NCBI GenBank assembly: GCA_015904075.1
Contig: JABMDH010000052.1
Location: forward strand, 1-5,515
Reading direction: 5' to 3'
Source of the DNA: Nitrospira sp.
GTDB lineage: Bacteria; Nitrospirota; Nitrospiria; Nitrospirales; Nitrospiraceae
Length of the DNA stretch: 5,515 nt
Shown: positions 1-5,500 of the stretch, in pieces
How the letters are laid out: every line of letters starts with the position of its first letter
Position numbering within the stretch: the stretch's first letter is position 1
Position numbers and translations under genes: made by a program
The notes under the pieces: generated by a model
What the model was told of the DNA's origin: nothing
Database searches by the model: none
The model's input: the letters and a program-made list of their open reading frames with translations, nothing else

Positions 1-1206
1 ATCGACCGCGTCAATATCTCCGTGACCGCGCGCCAGATGATGCCGGCACTCGGCCTCACCGATCAGCAGATGGGATTTATTTTTTCTGCATTTGTAATCG
101 GCTATGCCTTGTTCCAAGTTCCAGGGGGATGGCTCGCCGACCGATGGGGCATTCGCATGGTCCTCACGGTCGCACTCCTCTGGTGGTCCTGCTTCACTGC
201 ATTAACGGCAATGGCCGCCGCTTCTGATCTGGCGGGACTGCTGGGAATTGTCGGGGTACTTGCCCTTACTCGATTTCTGCTCGGTATCGGAGAAGCCACA
301 GCCTTACCGTCGTTCAATCGAGCCGTCACCGACTGGCTGCCGGCCCATGAGCGCGGTCTCGGCATCGGCATTGCCATCGGCGGGATCGGCATCGGCTCGG
401 CGATGACTCCGCCTGTAACGGCCTGGATCATGGTGAATTATGGGTGGCAAACAGCCTTCTTTGTCTCGGCTGCCCTTGGAATCGGGCTCGCAGCGATCTG
501 GTGGCTCTTGGCACGAGACCGCCCGTCTGACCATCCCTGGGTTGCCAAGCAGGAACTCCTTGCCTCCGGAACGCGCGTATCTATCAAACCGCCGGCGATT
601 CCTTGGGATGCCTTGAGAAGAACACCAACCGTCTGGTGGCTCGTGCTCAGTTACAGCTGTCTTGGATATGTCGCGTACGTCTATCTGTCCTGGTTCTATC
701 TCTATCTCGTCAATGTGCGAGGATTCGGCGTCTTACAAGGAGGCTTCTATGCATCGGCCCCCTTTCTGGCCATGCTCGTGTCATGCCCTCTTGGCGGATG
801 GGTTACCGATCGGCTAACCCTGCGCCGGGGGATCACGCAGGGACGGAGACTCGTTGGGATGGCCGGCATGACGTTAGCCGCCGCCACAATCACACTCGGT
901 GCGCTGATGGAGTCACCGTATCTGGCCATGGCCAGTCTGTCGCTCGGAGCAGGCTGGCTCTATTTCACAATCGGCGCCTACTGGTCCTCGACCAGCGATC
1001 TGTCAAAAACCCACGCCGGCAGTCTCTCAGGCTTGATGAACATGGGAGCCAATATTGGCGGCGCCGTTTCGCCTACCCTGACTCCTTGGATCGCCCAGCA
1101 TTGGGGCTGGCCCGCCTCACTAGGAGTGGCGGCACTGATTGCCTTGATCGGCGGCATCCTGTGGCTCAACATCGACCCGGGCAAAGGGCTTCATCATGAG
1201 GCCTGA
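1..1206 (+). CDS. MFS transporter, anion:cation symporter (ACS)-like, 5' end cut by window
   Basis: Major facilitator superfamily permease of the inner membrane, probably a proton- or ion-coupled carrier for an organic anion; the substrate cannot be told. The frame is open from base 1 and the first visible residues are IDRVNIS, the typical TM1 motif of ACS members (DRVNIS), so the true start lies perhaps 20-35 codons upstream and the GTG at 22 is not the start. Visible residues (401): loop 2-3 motif A, GGWLADRWGIR, at about 42-52; RFLLGIGEA at 91-99 and NRAVTDWLPAHERG at 106-119, both characteristic of ACS/glucarate-galactonate type carriers; a hydrophilic central loop at about 170-205; the second-half motif A copy, GGWVTDRLTLRRG, at 265-277. 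About eleven hydrophobic segments remain, as expected for a 12-helix protein lacking most of TM1. It ends at TGA 1204-1206. The cyclophilin gene follows on the same strand after 102 bases. Family assignment is firm; ACS subfamily is likely. Confidence 0.9.
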   Translation: MDRVNISVTARQMMPALGLTDQQMGFIFSAFVIGYALFQVPGGWLADRWGIRMVLTVALLWWSCFTALTAMAAASDLAGLLGIVGVLALTRFLLGIGEATALPSFNRAVTDWLPAHERGLGIGIAIGGIGIGSAMTPPVTAWIMVNYGWQTAFFVSAALGIGLAAIWWLLARDRPSDHPWVAKQELLASGTRVSIKPPAIPWDALRRTPTVWWLVLSYSCLGYVAYVYLSWFYLYLVNVRGFGVLQGGFYASAPFLAMLVSCPLGGWVTDRLTLRRGITQGRRLVGMAGMTLAAATITLGALMESPYLAMASLSLGAGWLYFTIGAYWSSTSDLSKTHAGSLSGLMNMGANIGGAVSPTLTPWIAQHWGWPASLGVAALIALIGGILWLNIDPGKGLHHEA

Positions 1207-1308
1207 AACATGAGGTATTCGGCTGCTCTCGATCAACCCCTTACGCCGGACCCCTCACCCCTTACAATCCCATTGCCTCTTGAGCGTTGTCCTTGCTAGG
1301 TTCATAAC
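1207..1308. other. Intergenic spacer with heptamer repeats, MFS to cyclophilin
   Basis: 102-base gap between the MFS stop and the cyclophilin start. It holds a heptamer repeat block (1235-1265, listed separately) and, near its end, CTAGG at 1296-1300, a weak ribosome binding site eight bases before the ATG at 1309. A second CATGAGG (1209-1215) repeats the one spanning the end of the MFS gene (1195-1201). I see no convincing -35/-10 promoter pair and no hairpin with a T tract, so it is undecided whether the cyclophilin has its own promoter. Confidence 0.6.
1235..1265. repeat. Degenerate tandem heptamer block (YACSCCT-like)
   Basis: Four to five units in 7-base register: AACCCCT at 1235, TACGCCG at 1242, GACCCCT at 1249, CACCCCT at 1256, then a degraded TACAATC at 1263. 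The same unit recurs in the spacer at 4026-4067, which makes chance low-complexity sequence less likely. The function is unknown. On the minus strand the unit reads AGGSGTR. Confidence 0.6.
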
Positions 1309-1830
1309 ATGATCATGCAATTTCAAAAGAAAGACCCCCGCGCCACCATCACGACAAAGTTCGGCGAGATTGCCATTCGCTTCTATCCTGACGAGGCTCC
1401 GCGCCACGTTGAGAACTTCCTGAACCTCGCCAAGATAGGTTTCTTCGATGGCACGACCTTCCATCGCATCGTCCCCGGCTTTCTGATTCAAGGCGGCGAT
1501 CCATTCAGCAAACAGCCGGACCGTACCCTCCACGGCACCGGAGGCCCCGGATACTTTCTTCAGCCTGAACCCAACGACCGCCCTCACAAGCGCGGGGCCG
1601 TGTCCATGGCTAAGATGCCGCGTGAAAGCAACAGCACCCGCGACTTCAACGACAACGGCTCACAGTTTTTTATCTGCGTGGGTGAAAACAGCGGGCTTGA
1701 CCGCCGCTATACGGTATTCGGCGAGGTCTTCCGCGGGCTCGATGTCATCGACAAAATCGTCGCCGCCGCCAGAGATCAGGCTGACAATCCGTTGGAGCCC
1801 ATCGCGATGAAAGTGACGGTAAAAGAATAA
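1309..1830 (+). CDS. Cyclophilin-type peptidylprolyl cis-trans isomerase
   Basis: Catalyses cis-trans isomerisation of Xaa-Pro bonds and assists protein folding. There is no signal peptide or membrane segment, so it is cytoplasmic. The 173 residues are about one cyclophilin domain. Motifs: FHRIVPGFLIQGGDP at 51-65 carries the catalytic Arg53 (Arg55 of human CypA) with Phe58 and Gln61; SQFFIC at 118-123 gives Gln119 and Phe121 (CypA Gln111, Phe113); TVFGEV at 135-140 closes the domain. The CypA Trp121 position is Gly129 and His126 is Tyr134, so weak cyclosporin binding is expected, as in many bacterial members. A loop at about 66-92 is rich in Gly, Pro and Asp. Start: ATG at 1309, eight bases after CTAGG; an ATG two codons downstream (1315) is the alternative. 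The gene converges on the MEMO-like gene with 55 bases between stops. I give no symbol because ppiA/ppiB cannot be separated here. Confidence 0.93.
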   Translation: MIMQFQKKDPRATITTKFGEIAIRFYPDEAPRHVENFLNLAKIGFFDGTTFHRIVPGFLIQGGDPFSKQPDRTLHGTGGPGYFLQPEPNDRPHKRGAVSMAKMPRESNSTRDFNDNGSQFFICVGENSGLDRRYTVFGEVFRGLDVIDKIVAAARDQADNPLEPIAMKVTVKE

Positions 1831-1850
1831 GATCCGGAAGCAACCGGATT
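1831..1850 (-). terminator. Hairpin between convergent genes, weak terminator for the minus-strand operon
   Basis: ATCCGG at 1832-1837 pairs perfectly with CCGGAT at 1844-1849 around a six-base AAGCAA loop, extended by a G-T pair at 1831/1850. Read on the minus strand, the stem is followed by CTTATTCTTTT (lying inside the last codons of the cyclophilin gene), a T-rich run suited to intrinsic termination of the MEMO-like operon. On the plus strand no T run follows. The stem is short, so termination is probably partial or needs Rho. Confidence 0.45.
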
Positions 1851-1885
1851 CTGGCACGCGATCGAAATAACTGATCCTTGCGCCC

Positions 1886-2554
1886 TCAGAAGAACGCCAT
1901 GCTGGCGTACGTCACGGTGGAGTTGTATTGATCGGTAATGCCGCGGTCGTAGCGAAGGACCTGCCCTTTTTCGGCGTGGATCATCCGGAGCAAGGAGTAG
2001 ATGGAGGAGAACCCGGAGATGCGGCGCTGATCTTGTTCTTTCTGAATATAGGCGGCAAAGTCATCGGGTTTGAGTTCTTCCACCGGCTTGAGCATCTCCA
2101 AGTCGAATTGCATCGAACGGTGAAATGAGAAGTCGGTCGGCGGCGCTTTGTCGCCATACCGCATGCCGAGATGGGCCAGTTCCGCTCCGGCGATCACACA
2201 ATACGTCCTACCGGCCTCGCTCAACACTGTTCGCAAACCGGCGAGAAACTGATCGACAGCTTGGCGCACTGCTGCGTCAAGCAGGCTTGCCGCCGAGAAG
2301 GAAGTCAGAATCGGCACAATCGTGAATGGCTTCCTGGCTCCGACGATCTGCTGGAGAAACGGCAACTGGAATTCAATCGCATGCTCGGCCTGATGGCAGA
2401 TATCCTCTTCGAAGGATGCCGGAAGACATTCCTTCAGCCGTGAAACAATGGGCTGATCTGTAGGAACGAGGCCTAACGGCGTTTCGAAGTCCTTATCCGT
2501 CAGGGCAAACAGATTGTCCAGCCCGGCATAGGCTGTGCCGAATACGACGTACAC
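1886..2554 (-). CDS. MEMO-family protein (AmmeMemoRadiSam system protein B-like), N-terminally truncated
   Basis: Member of the MEMO family, which is structurally related to extradiol dioxygenases; the bacterial role is unknown. GTG 2554 is the first usable start in this frame and would give 222 residues, but MEMO-like sequence continues upstream to about 2731, so this start removes conserved sequence and has no good ribosome binding site. Family marks (numbered from the GTG): VVFGTAYAG at 3-11, LTDKDFETPLGLVPTD at 18-33, AEHAIEFQLPFLQ at 56-68, GAELAHLGMRYGD at 123-135, RRISGFSSIYSLLR at 177-190, SMAFF at the C-terminus. Three positions expected to bind metal are altered: His to Thr (2627-2629, in APTYDL), His to Tyr (2528-2530) and Cys to Ser (Ser180); His128 remains. 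It is the last gene of the minus-strand operon. It may be a pseudogene, or a truncated or fusion product. Family is confident, functionality doubtful. Confidence 0.7.
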   Translation of the reverse strand: MYVVFGTAYAGLDNLFALTDKDFETPLGLVPTDQPIVSRLKECLPASFEEDICHQAEHAIEFQLPFLQQIVGARKPFTIVPILTSFSAASLLDAAVRQAVDQFLAGLRTVLSEAGRTYCVIAGAELAHLGMRYGDKAPPTDFSFHRSMQFDLEMLKPVEELKPDDFAAYIQKEQDQRRISGFSSIYSLLRMIHAEKGQVLRYDRGITDQYNSTVTYASMAFF

Positions 2555-2731
2555 ATCGGGCTGCTCTGAATCTTGTAATTCTTTATACGCCCATGCATAG
2601 ATCGGCCCAGCCTGCTTCAGGTCATAGGTCGGCGCAACCAGTCCCCTGATCGGCTTCCCTTGGTTTTCAGACGGCTTGAAGTCGGGGCCTTCCTCAGATG
2701 TAAAGAAGCCATCGATCTGCTGCTCGACGGG
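2555..2731 (-). pseudogene. Startless upstream remnant of the MEMO-like gene
   Basis: In the MEMO frame, about 58 codons upstream of GTG 2554 are clearly family sequence: VEQQIDGFFTSEEG, then KPIRGLVAPTYDLKQAGP and IYAWAYKELQ, which corresponds to the first strand and helix of the MEMO fold (usually a His-containing APHxxx motif followed by a GP...AYAY-like helix). The frame contains no ATG, GTG or TTG here and is closed upstream by TGA at 2762-2764. The same DNA is read in another frame as the tail of the preceding membrane protein (stop at 2617). In relatives, as I remember them, roughly another hundred residues precede this part, so the real 5' end is missing. Confidence 0.65.
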
Positions 2732-3159
2732 TTCAGGAGATTCATCGAGAAGGTCACGCCATCACCACCGGCCAACAACAGCAGGGGTCTGACCGTATCC
2801 TCAATCTGCCTCAAGATAAACGAGGATATCGTGCGTGGAATCGCGAGTCCCGATCCGACTCCCACAATAAAAGCGAAGGCGTAGCGGGACAGCCAGGCGG
2901 CTTTCGGCACATAGCGTGTCAGCATGAGCATCCCGATAGCGACAGGAATCAGCAAAGCATACTCACCCTGTTCGAAGATCGGCTTGACGATCAAATGCAC
3001 GATGACCGTGTCGTACGCCTTCACGATGGTGTAGCCGACCGATACACCCACATAGAGATGTTCCGCCAGCTTGAATAACGCGTTGTCTTTGTACAGGAAC
3101 GAGAAGATAAACAGGGTCAACCCTGTCGCCACCCACGCTCCCAGTACCGTTGCATCCAT
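2617..3159 (-). CDS. Small multi-helix membrane protein of the cassette, C-terminus apparently replaced
   Basis: Unrecognised conserved-type inner-membrane protein, 180 residues as read. Four hydrophobic segments are seen: about 4-23, 37-57, 68-83 and 92-115. Conserved-looking stretches are FKLAEHLYVGVSVGYTIV (29-46), LTRYVPKAAWLSRYAFA (80-96) and GSGLAIPRTISSF (102-114). After about residue 145 (SMNLLNPSS) the character changes abruptly to a basic, Ser/Arg/Lys-rich tail of about 35 residues with a single acidic residue. That tail is the MEMO-like gene read out of frame, so it is almost certainly not native. I recall relatives being longer, with further helices in place of the tail. Start: ATG 3159, preceded by AAGGAG (3171-3176), which overlaps the stop of the upstream gene; the gap between the genes is 15 bases, indicating translational coupling. 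Function unknown; probably a subunit of the complex encoded by the operon. Confidence 0.75.
   Translation of the reverse strand: MDATVLGAWVATGLTLFIFSFLYKDNALFKLAEHLYVGVSVGYTIVKAYDTVIVHLIVKPIFEQGEYALLIPVAIGMLMLTRYVPKAAWLSRYAFAFIVGVGSGLAIPRTISSFILRQIEDTVRPLLLLAGGDGVTFSMNLLNPSSSRSMASLHLRKAPTSSRLKTKGSRSGDWLRRPMT
2719..2731 (-). other. Probable deletion or chimera junction between membrane-protein gene and MEMO-like gene
   Basis: Sequence resembling the membrane protein ends (NLLNPSS) at about 2719-2725, and MEMO-like sequence begins (EPVEQQIDG) at about 2726-2731, with the two frames offset by one base. Two gene remnants meeting at one point, one without its 3' end and the other without its start codon, fit a single deletion or a misassembly. 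The exact breakpoint cannot be fixed without an intact relative. Confidence 0.55.
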
Positions 3160-3170
3160 CGACTGCCGTG

Positions 3171-3176
3171 CTCCTT
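3171..3176 (-). promoter_or_regulatory. Ribosome binding site AAGGAG overlapping upstream stop
   Basis: On the minus strand the stop TAA of the 280/282-residue protein gene (3175-3177) runs into GGAG, making TAAGGAG, 11 bases before ATG 3159. A ribosome ending on one gene would sit on the start signal of the next, which supports coupled translation and the choice of ATG 3159. Confidence 0.6.
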
Positions 3177-4023
3177 AACTTGCCTGGCTCTGCTGTCGTG
3201 CAGTCCGCCGCATACTGAAATAAAACAGATTACAGATGATCACCAGGACAATGATCGCCACATGAGTCGCCGACTGTGCATCCATGCCGGCCACAGCCTT
3301 GCCCTTCTGATCGATCAAGCTTTCATACTCTGCCGCGCCACGCAGACCACCGATCAGGCCGTTGATCTGCCCGCTTCGCAACAAGGGATAGAGCCCCGGC
3401 GCCATCACTCCCGTACAGCCGCCCCCCATCTCAAACTTATATTTGTCTTTACCGAACACATACCAGGCTTCAACTCCCGGATTGCCCGCACCCAGACTGA
3501 CCAGATAGGTCACATCCTTCAAACTCTGCACACCGTCCAGAACCGGCAGCCCCTTCGTCGGCTTGCCACCATAATCGCTGGGAAAGGTATTGTAGAGGTT
3601 CTGACCCAGATTGATGATGACAGCCGTATTACCGGGGCTCCAACCGAGAAAGACATAGTCTTTACCGTTTTCCTTCCCCATTTCCTTCGCCACTTGCGTC
3701 ACGATTTGATCGGCCAGACCTGTACCCGTCACCCACAGCGTCATGGTCACGACACGAAGATTTTTCCGAAAGGCGTGCCGAAGCAGCGCGATCGCCTGTG
3801 GATGTAGTTCCGGTTTCGAGGCCGGATCGAAATCGAACGACAGGAAAAACACGGACCGCTCCGGCAATGATTCAATGTGGTTGTACACCCCTCGCACTTC
3901 AGACGAAATCTTGATCGGAAGTCCGACCGGATAGAGCAAGGGCAACAGCGTACACAGACCGATCACCAGGAAGATGATCCGCCGGTCGATCTTGAGCATG
4001 CGCTCTGAAAAAGTCATACCCAC
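3175..4023 (-). CDS. Bitopic membrane protein with large extracytoplasmic alpha/beta domain, uncharacterised
   Basis: No known function recognised; 282 residues from GTG 4023, or 280 from ATG 4017, which may be the true start. The N-terminus is basic (ERMLKIDRR), then a helix at about 16-36, a soluble domain at about 40-250, a second helix at about 254-271, and a basic end (MRRTARQQ). The positive-inside rule puts both ends in the cytoplasm and the domain in the periplasm. The domain looks like alternating strands and helices (VFFLSFDF 58-65, LRVVTMTLW 89-97, KDYVFLGW 121-128, TAVIINLGQ 133-141, TYLVSLGAG 172-180). It ends with GGGCTGVMAPGLYPLL (200-215, Cys203) and IGGLRGAAEYE (224-234). The Cys/LY/IGxLRG pattern also occurs in the DUF6754-like protein of this operon. 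The gene lies 41 bases after the 216-residue gene, a gap filled by heptamer repeats, and 15 bases before the next gene. Confidence 0.85.
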   Translation of the reverse strand: MGMTFSERMLKIDRRIIFLVIGLCTLLPLLYPVGLPIKISSEVRGVYNHIESLPERSVFFLSFDFDPASKPELHPQAIALLRHAFRKNLRVVTMTLWVTGTGLADQIVTQVAKEMGKENGKDYVFLGWSPGNTAVIINLGQNLYNTFPSDYGGKPTKGLPVLDGVQSLKDVTYLVSLGAGNPGVEAWYVFGKDKYKFEMGGGCTGVMAPGLYPLLRSGQINGLIGGLRGAAEYESLIDQKGKAVAGMDAQSATHVAIIVLVIICNLFYFSMRRTARQQSQAS

Positions 4024-4025
4024 AA

Positions 4026-4067
4026 CACCCCTAACCCCTTACGCCTGGCGCCTCACGTGCCACGTTA
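4026..4067. repeat. Degenerate tandem heptamer block in operon spacer
   Basis: Six units in 7-base register fill the gap between two operon genes: CACCCCT at 4026, AACCCCT at 4033, TACGCCT at 4040, GGCGCCT at 4047, CACGTGC at 4054, CACGTTA at 4061. The last unit includes the stop codon of the 216-residue gene (TAA, minus strand). The consensus YACSCCT is shared with the block at 1235-1265. On the minus strand the units read AGGSGTR, and the AGGGGT copies nearest the downstream start could act as a weak ribosome binding site. Confidence 0.6.
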
Positions 4068-4715
4068 TTCCTTACCGCCGCCCAGATACGACCGTTCAAC
4101 ACCGAAGATGATCTTGAACGACAAGGCCACTGCGCCGAGGCTCACACCGATCAGGATGGCGCGGCGCACCGAGGCGTTCAACACGTTCAAAATCCATTGA
4201 GAGACATCGCCGCTCAGCGGGATCAGATATTCACCCAACGGGACACGACCCATCATAACGATCACCGCCGCGATTAAAAGAACCGCCGCTTCACGACTTC
4301 TGGCACGAAACGAGCGATAGGCGGCAGACGCGATGAAGAAAGCCAGAATCGCAAACATGGTGCCCTGCAGCGGCACCAGCATATAGGAATAGACCCAGCC
4401 GAACGCGGTGGCTACCCCCTCGACGCTTTCCTTCCCGTTGGCCCAGAGTCCGACTGCAATCGTCCCCAGCATCCCGGCATAGAGCACGAGGCTATAGCCC
4501 CACCCCTCTTCTTTCCTCCTGATTTTCGCCGCATGCTGATGGAACAAGCTCGTCACCCCCAAGACCAGCGCAAAACCGCCGACGATCTGGAGCCATTTGG
4601 TAGCGGAGGTCAGCAACTGTTCTGAAGCCGGGTGCGGCACATAATACTGCCCGGCAAAGAGCAACCCGGTGATCATCGTAATCAGCAATGGTAATTGCCG
4701 GCGCAGAAAAATCAT
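4065..4715 (-). CDS. Six-helix integral membrane protein, uncharacterised
   Basis: Unrecognised inner-membrane protein, 216 residues from ATG 4715. A longer frame begins at 4754, but ATG 4715 forms an ATGA overlap with the stop of the upstream gene and has AAGGA six bases before it, so it is preferred. The N-terminus is MIFLRRQLPLL. Hydrophobic segments lie at about 6-26, 41-58, 73-91, 113-133, 142-158 and 184-204, with a cytoplasmic-looking basic loop at 62-69 (AAKIRRKE) and another at 134-141 (SFRARSRE). The C-terminal tail, GVERSYLGGGKE, is short and hydrophilic. I see no transporter, channel or enzyme motif and no conserved charged residues buried in helices. Position between the two domain-bearing proteins suggests a membrane scaffold for them; this is inference. 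Confidence 0.85.
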   Translation of the reverse strand: MIFLRRQLPLLITMITGLLFAGQYYVPHPASEQLLTSATKWLQIVGGFALVLGVTSLFHQHAAKIRRKEEGWGYSLVLYAGMLGTIAVGLWANGKESVEGVATAFGWVYSYMLVPLQGTMFAILAFFIASAAYRSFRARSREAAVLLIAAVIVMMGRVPLGEYLIPLSGDVSQWILNVLNASVRRAILIGVSLGAVALSFKIIFGVERSYLGGGKE

Positions 4716-5500
4716 TTCACATCCTTGAAGAAATCCAGAAAGAGAGACGGCCATTGCGCGCCGGTGACAACGCCGATCGTCGCCAACACCGTGCCGATGA
4801 CAATGGCACTCAAGATAATGGCTTTCCCGATATCCTGTCCGCGGAGAGTGCCGATCTGAACCGGCTCTTTGGACAGATAGGCGCTGGCGGCATAGAGCTC
4901 CTCCCCGATCAAGGTGTAGTCGCAGGTGGTCACGAAAAACGGGAGCTGGTGATCGGAATCAGTTCCGGCAATTTGGATCGCGCCGGTGCTCGCGCCGGTT
5001 TCCGTCAACAACAACGCCTCGGCGAAATAGGCCCCCATAAAGAAATTCGCCGCCGGCTTTTTGCGCAGCATGATGCCGTCCACTGCCGCGGTATAGCTGA
5101 ATTGATCCGAGGTAATGAAAAAGTTCGAGTCTTCCTTAAAGAGATCGGGCTTGCCCGCTTCCAGGTAGGCCTGTTTCGTAATTTCCTGGCAGACAGCCAT
5201 GGTCATCGGATCCCGGTGCGGCACGAGCAGCTCCGTCTCGTAGGCGGCCGTGCGTTTGGCCACGCGCCCGAGAATGACTGCCGCGGCGATCGTGGAGGGA
5301 TCGCTCATATCGTGGGCGCCCGTGAGATAGAGGATCGGCTTGCCCAACTCGGTCGCGCGGCCGATGGCCTCATCCACGGCATCCAGGCCGGGAATGCGGC
5401 GGAGAAAGATCTCCCGCTTTCTCGCCGTACTGATCGCGTAGAACACGATCCCACCGAAAAGAAGCGCTAACAACAGATTATTGATCTGATTCCAGTTCAT
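4712..5500 (-). CDS. DUF6754-like membrane-anchored protein
   Basis: 262 residues from ATG 5500, resembling the uncharacterised DUF6754 family (recalled, not searched). It has a helix at about 8-24 followed by a strongly basic stretch (ARKREIFLRR, 26-35), a soluble alpha/beta-looking domain at about 36-222 and a second helix at about 226-247. Uncharged residues before the first helix and basic ones after it put the domain in the cytoplasm, with the C-terminus outside. Visible stretches: KPILYLTGAHDMSDPSTIA (54-72), LLVPHRDPMTMAVCQEI (91-107), FFMGAYFAEA (153-162), AIQIAGTDSDHQLPFF (174-189), TTCDYTLIGEELYAA (191-205, Cys193) and IGTLRGQDIG (216-225). The last two match the pattern in the 280/282-residue protein. 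The stop overlaps the next start as ATGA. Start uncertain: the frame stays open upstream to the window edge and no ribosome binding site is visible in the 15 bases before ATG 5500. It is the first operon gene visible. Confidence 0.85.
   Translation of the reverse strand: MNWNQINNLLLALLFGGIVFYAISTARKREIFLRRIPGLDAVDEAIGRATELGKPILYLTGAHDMSDPSTIAAAVILGRVAKRTAAYETELLVPHRDPMTMAVCQEITKQAYLEAGKPDLFKEDSNFFITSDQFSYTAAVDGIMLRKKPAANFFMGAYFAEALLLTETGASTGAIQIAGTDSDHQLPFFVTTCDYTLIGEELYAASAYLSKEPVQIGTLRGQDIGKAIILSAIVIGTVLATIGVVTGAQWPSLFLDFFKDVK
4722..4726 (-). promoter_or_regulatory. Ribosome binding site AAGGA for the six-helix protein
   Basis: AAGGA on the minus strand lies six bases before ATG 4715, inside the last codons of the DUF6754-like gene. 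Together with the ATGA stop/start overlap it decides the start of the 216-residue protein in favour of 4715 over the in-frame upstream codon at 4754. Confidence 0.7.

Noticed and set aside
603..1199. Open frame of 198 codons inside the MFS gene on the same strand
   Set aside because: Arg-rich product without hydrophobic segments or motifs, out of frame with a clear MFS protein.
1195..1215. CATGAGG direct repeat 14 bases apart at the end of the MFS gene
   Set aside because: Two short copies only, with no target-site or operator context; likely chance.
1235..1265. CRISPR or riboswitch origin for the heptamer blocks
   Set aside because: Units are only 7 bases, without spacers or a conserved fold.
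1309..1830. Loss of the CypA Trp121 and His126 equivalents as a sign of an inactive cyclophilin
   Set aside because: The catalytic Arg53, Phe58, Gln61, Gln119 and Phe121 positions are intact, and bacterial cyclophilins commonly lack the Trp; an active isomerase is the plain reading.
2617..2764. Programmed -1 frameshift joining the membrane protein to the MEMO-like frame
   Set aside because: The MEMO frame is at -1 and the frames overlap by about 145 bases, but I find no X XXY YYZ slippery heptamer in the right phase; both proteins also seem to lack sequence at the joint, which frameshifting does not explain.
3262..3807. Open frame of 181 codons on the plus strand
   Set aside because: Antisense to the 280/282-residue protein gene; composition rich in His, Arg and Thr, no recognisable motif, no ribosome binding site.
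4688..5470. Long open frame of 260 codons on the plus strand opposite the DUF6754-like gene
   Set aside because: It lies almost wholly antisense to a gene with clear membrane segments and operon signals; its product is rich in Arg, Gly, His and Asp with no family motif, typical of an antisense shadow in G+C-rich DNA.
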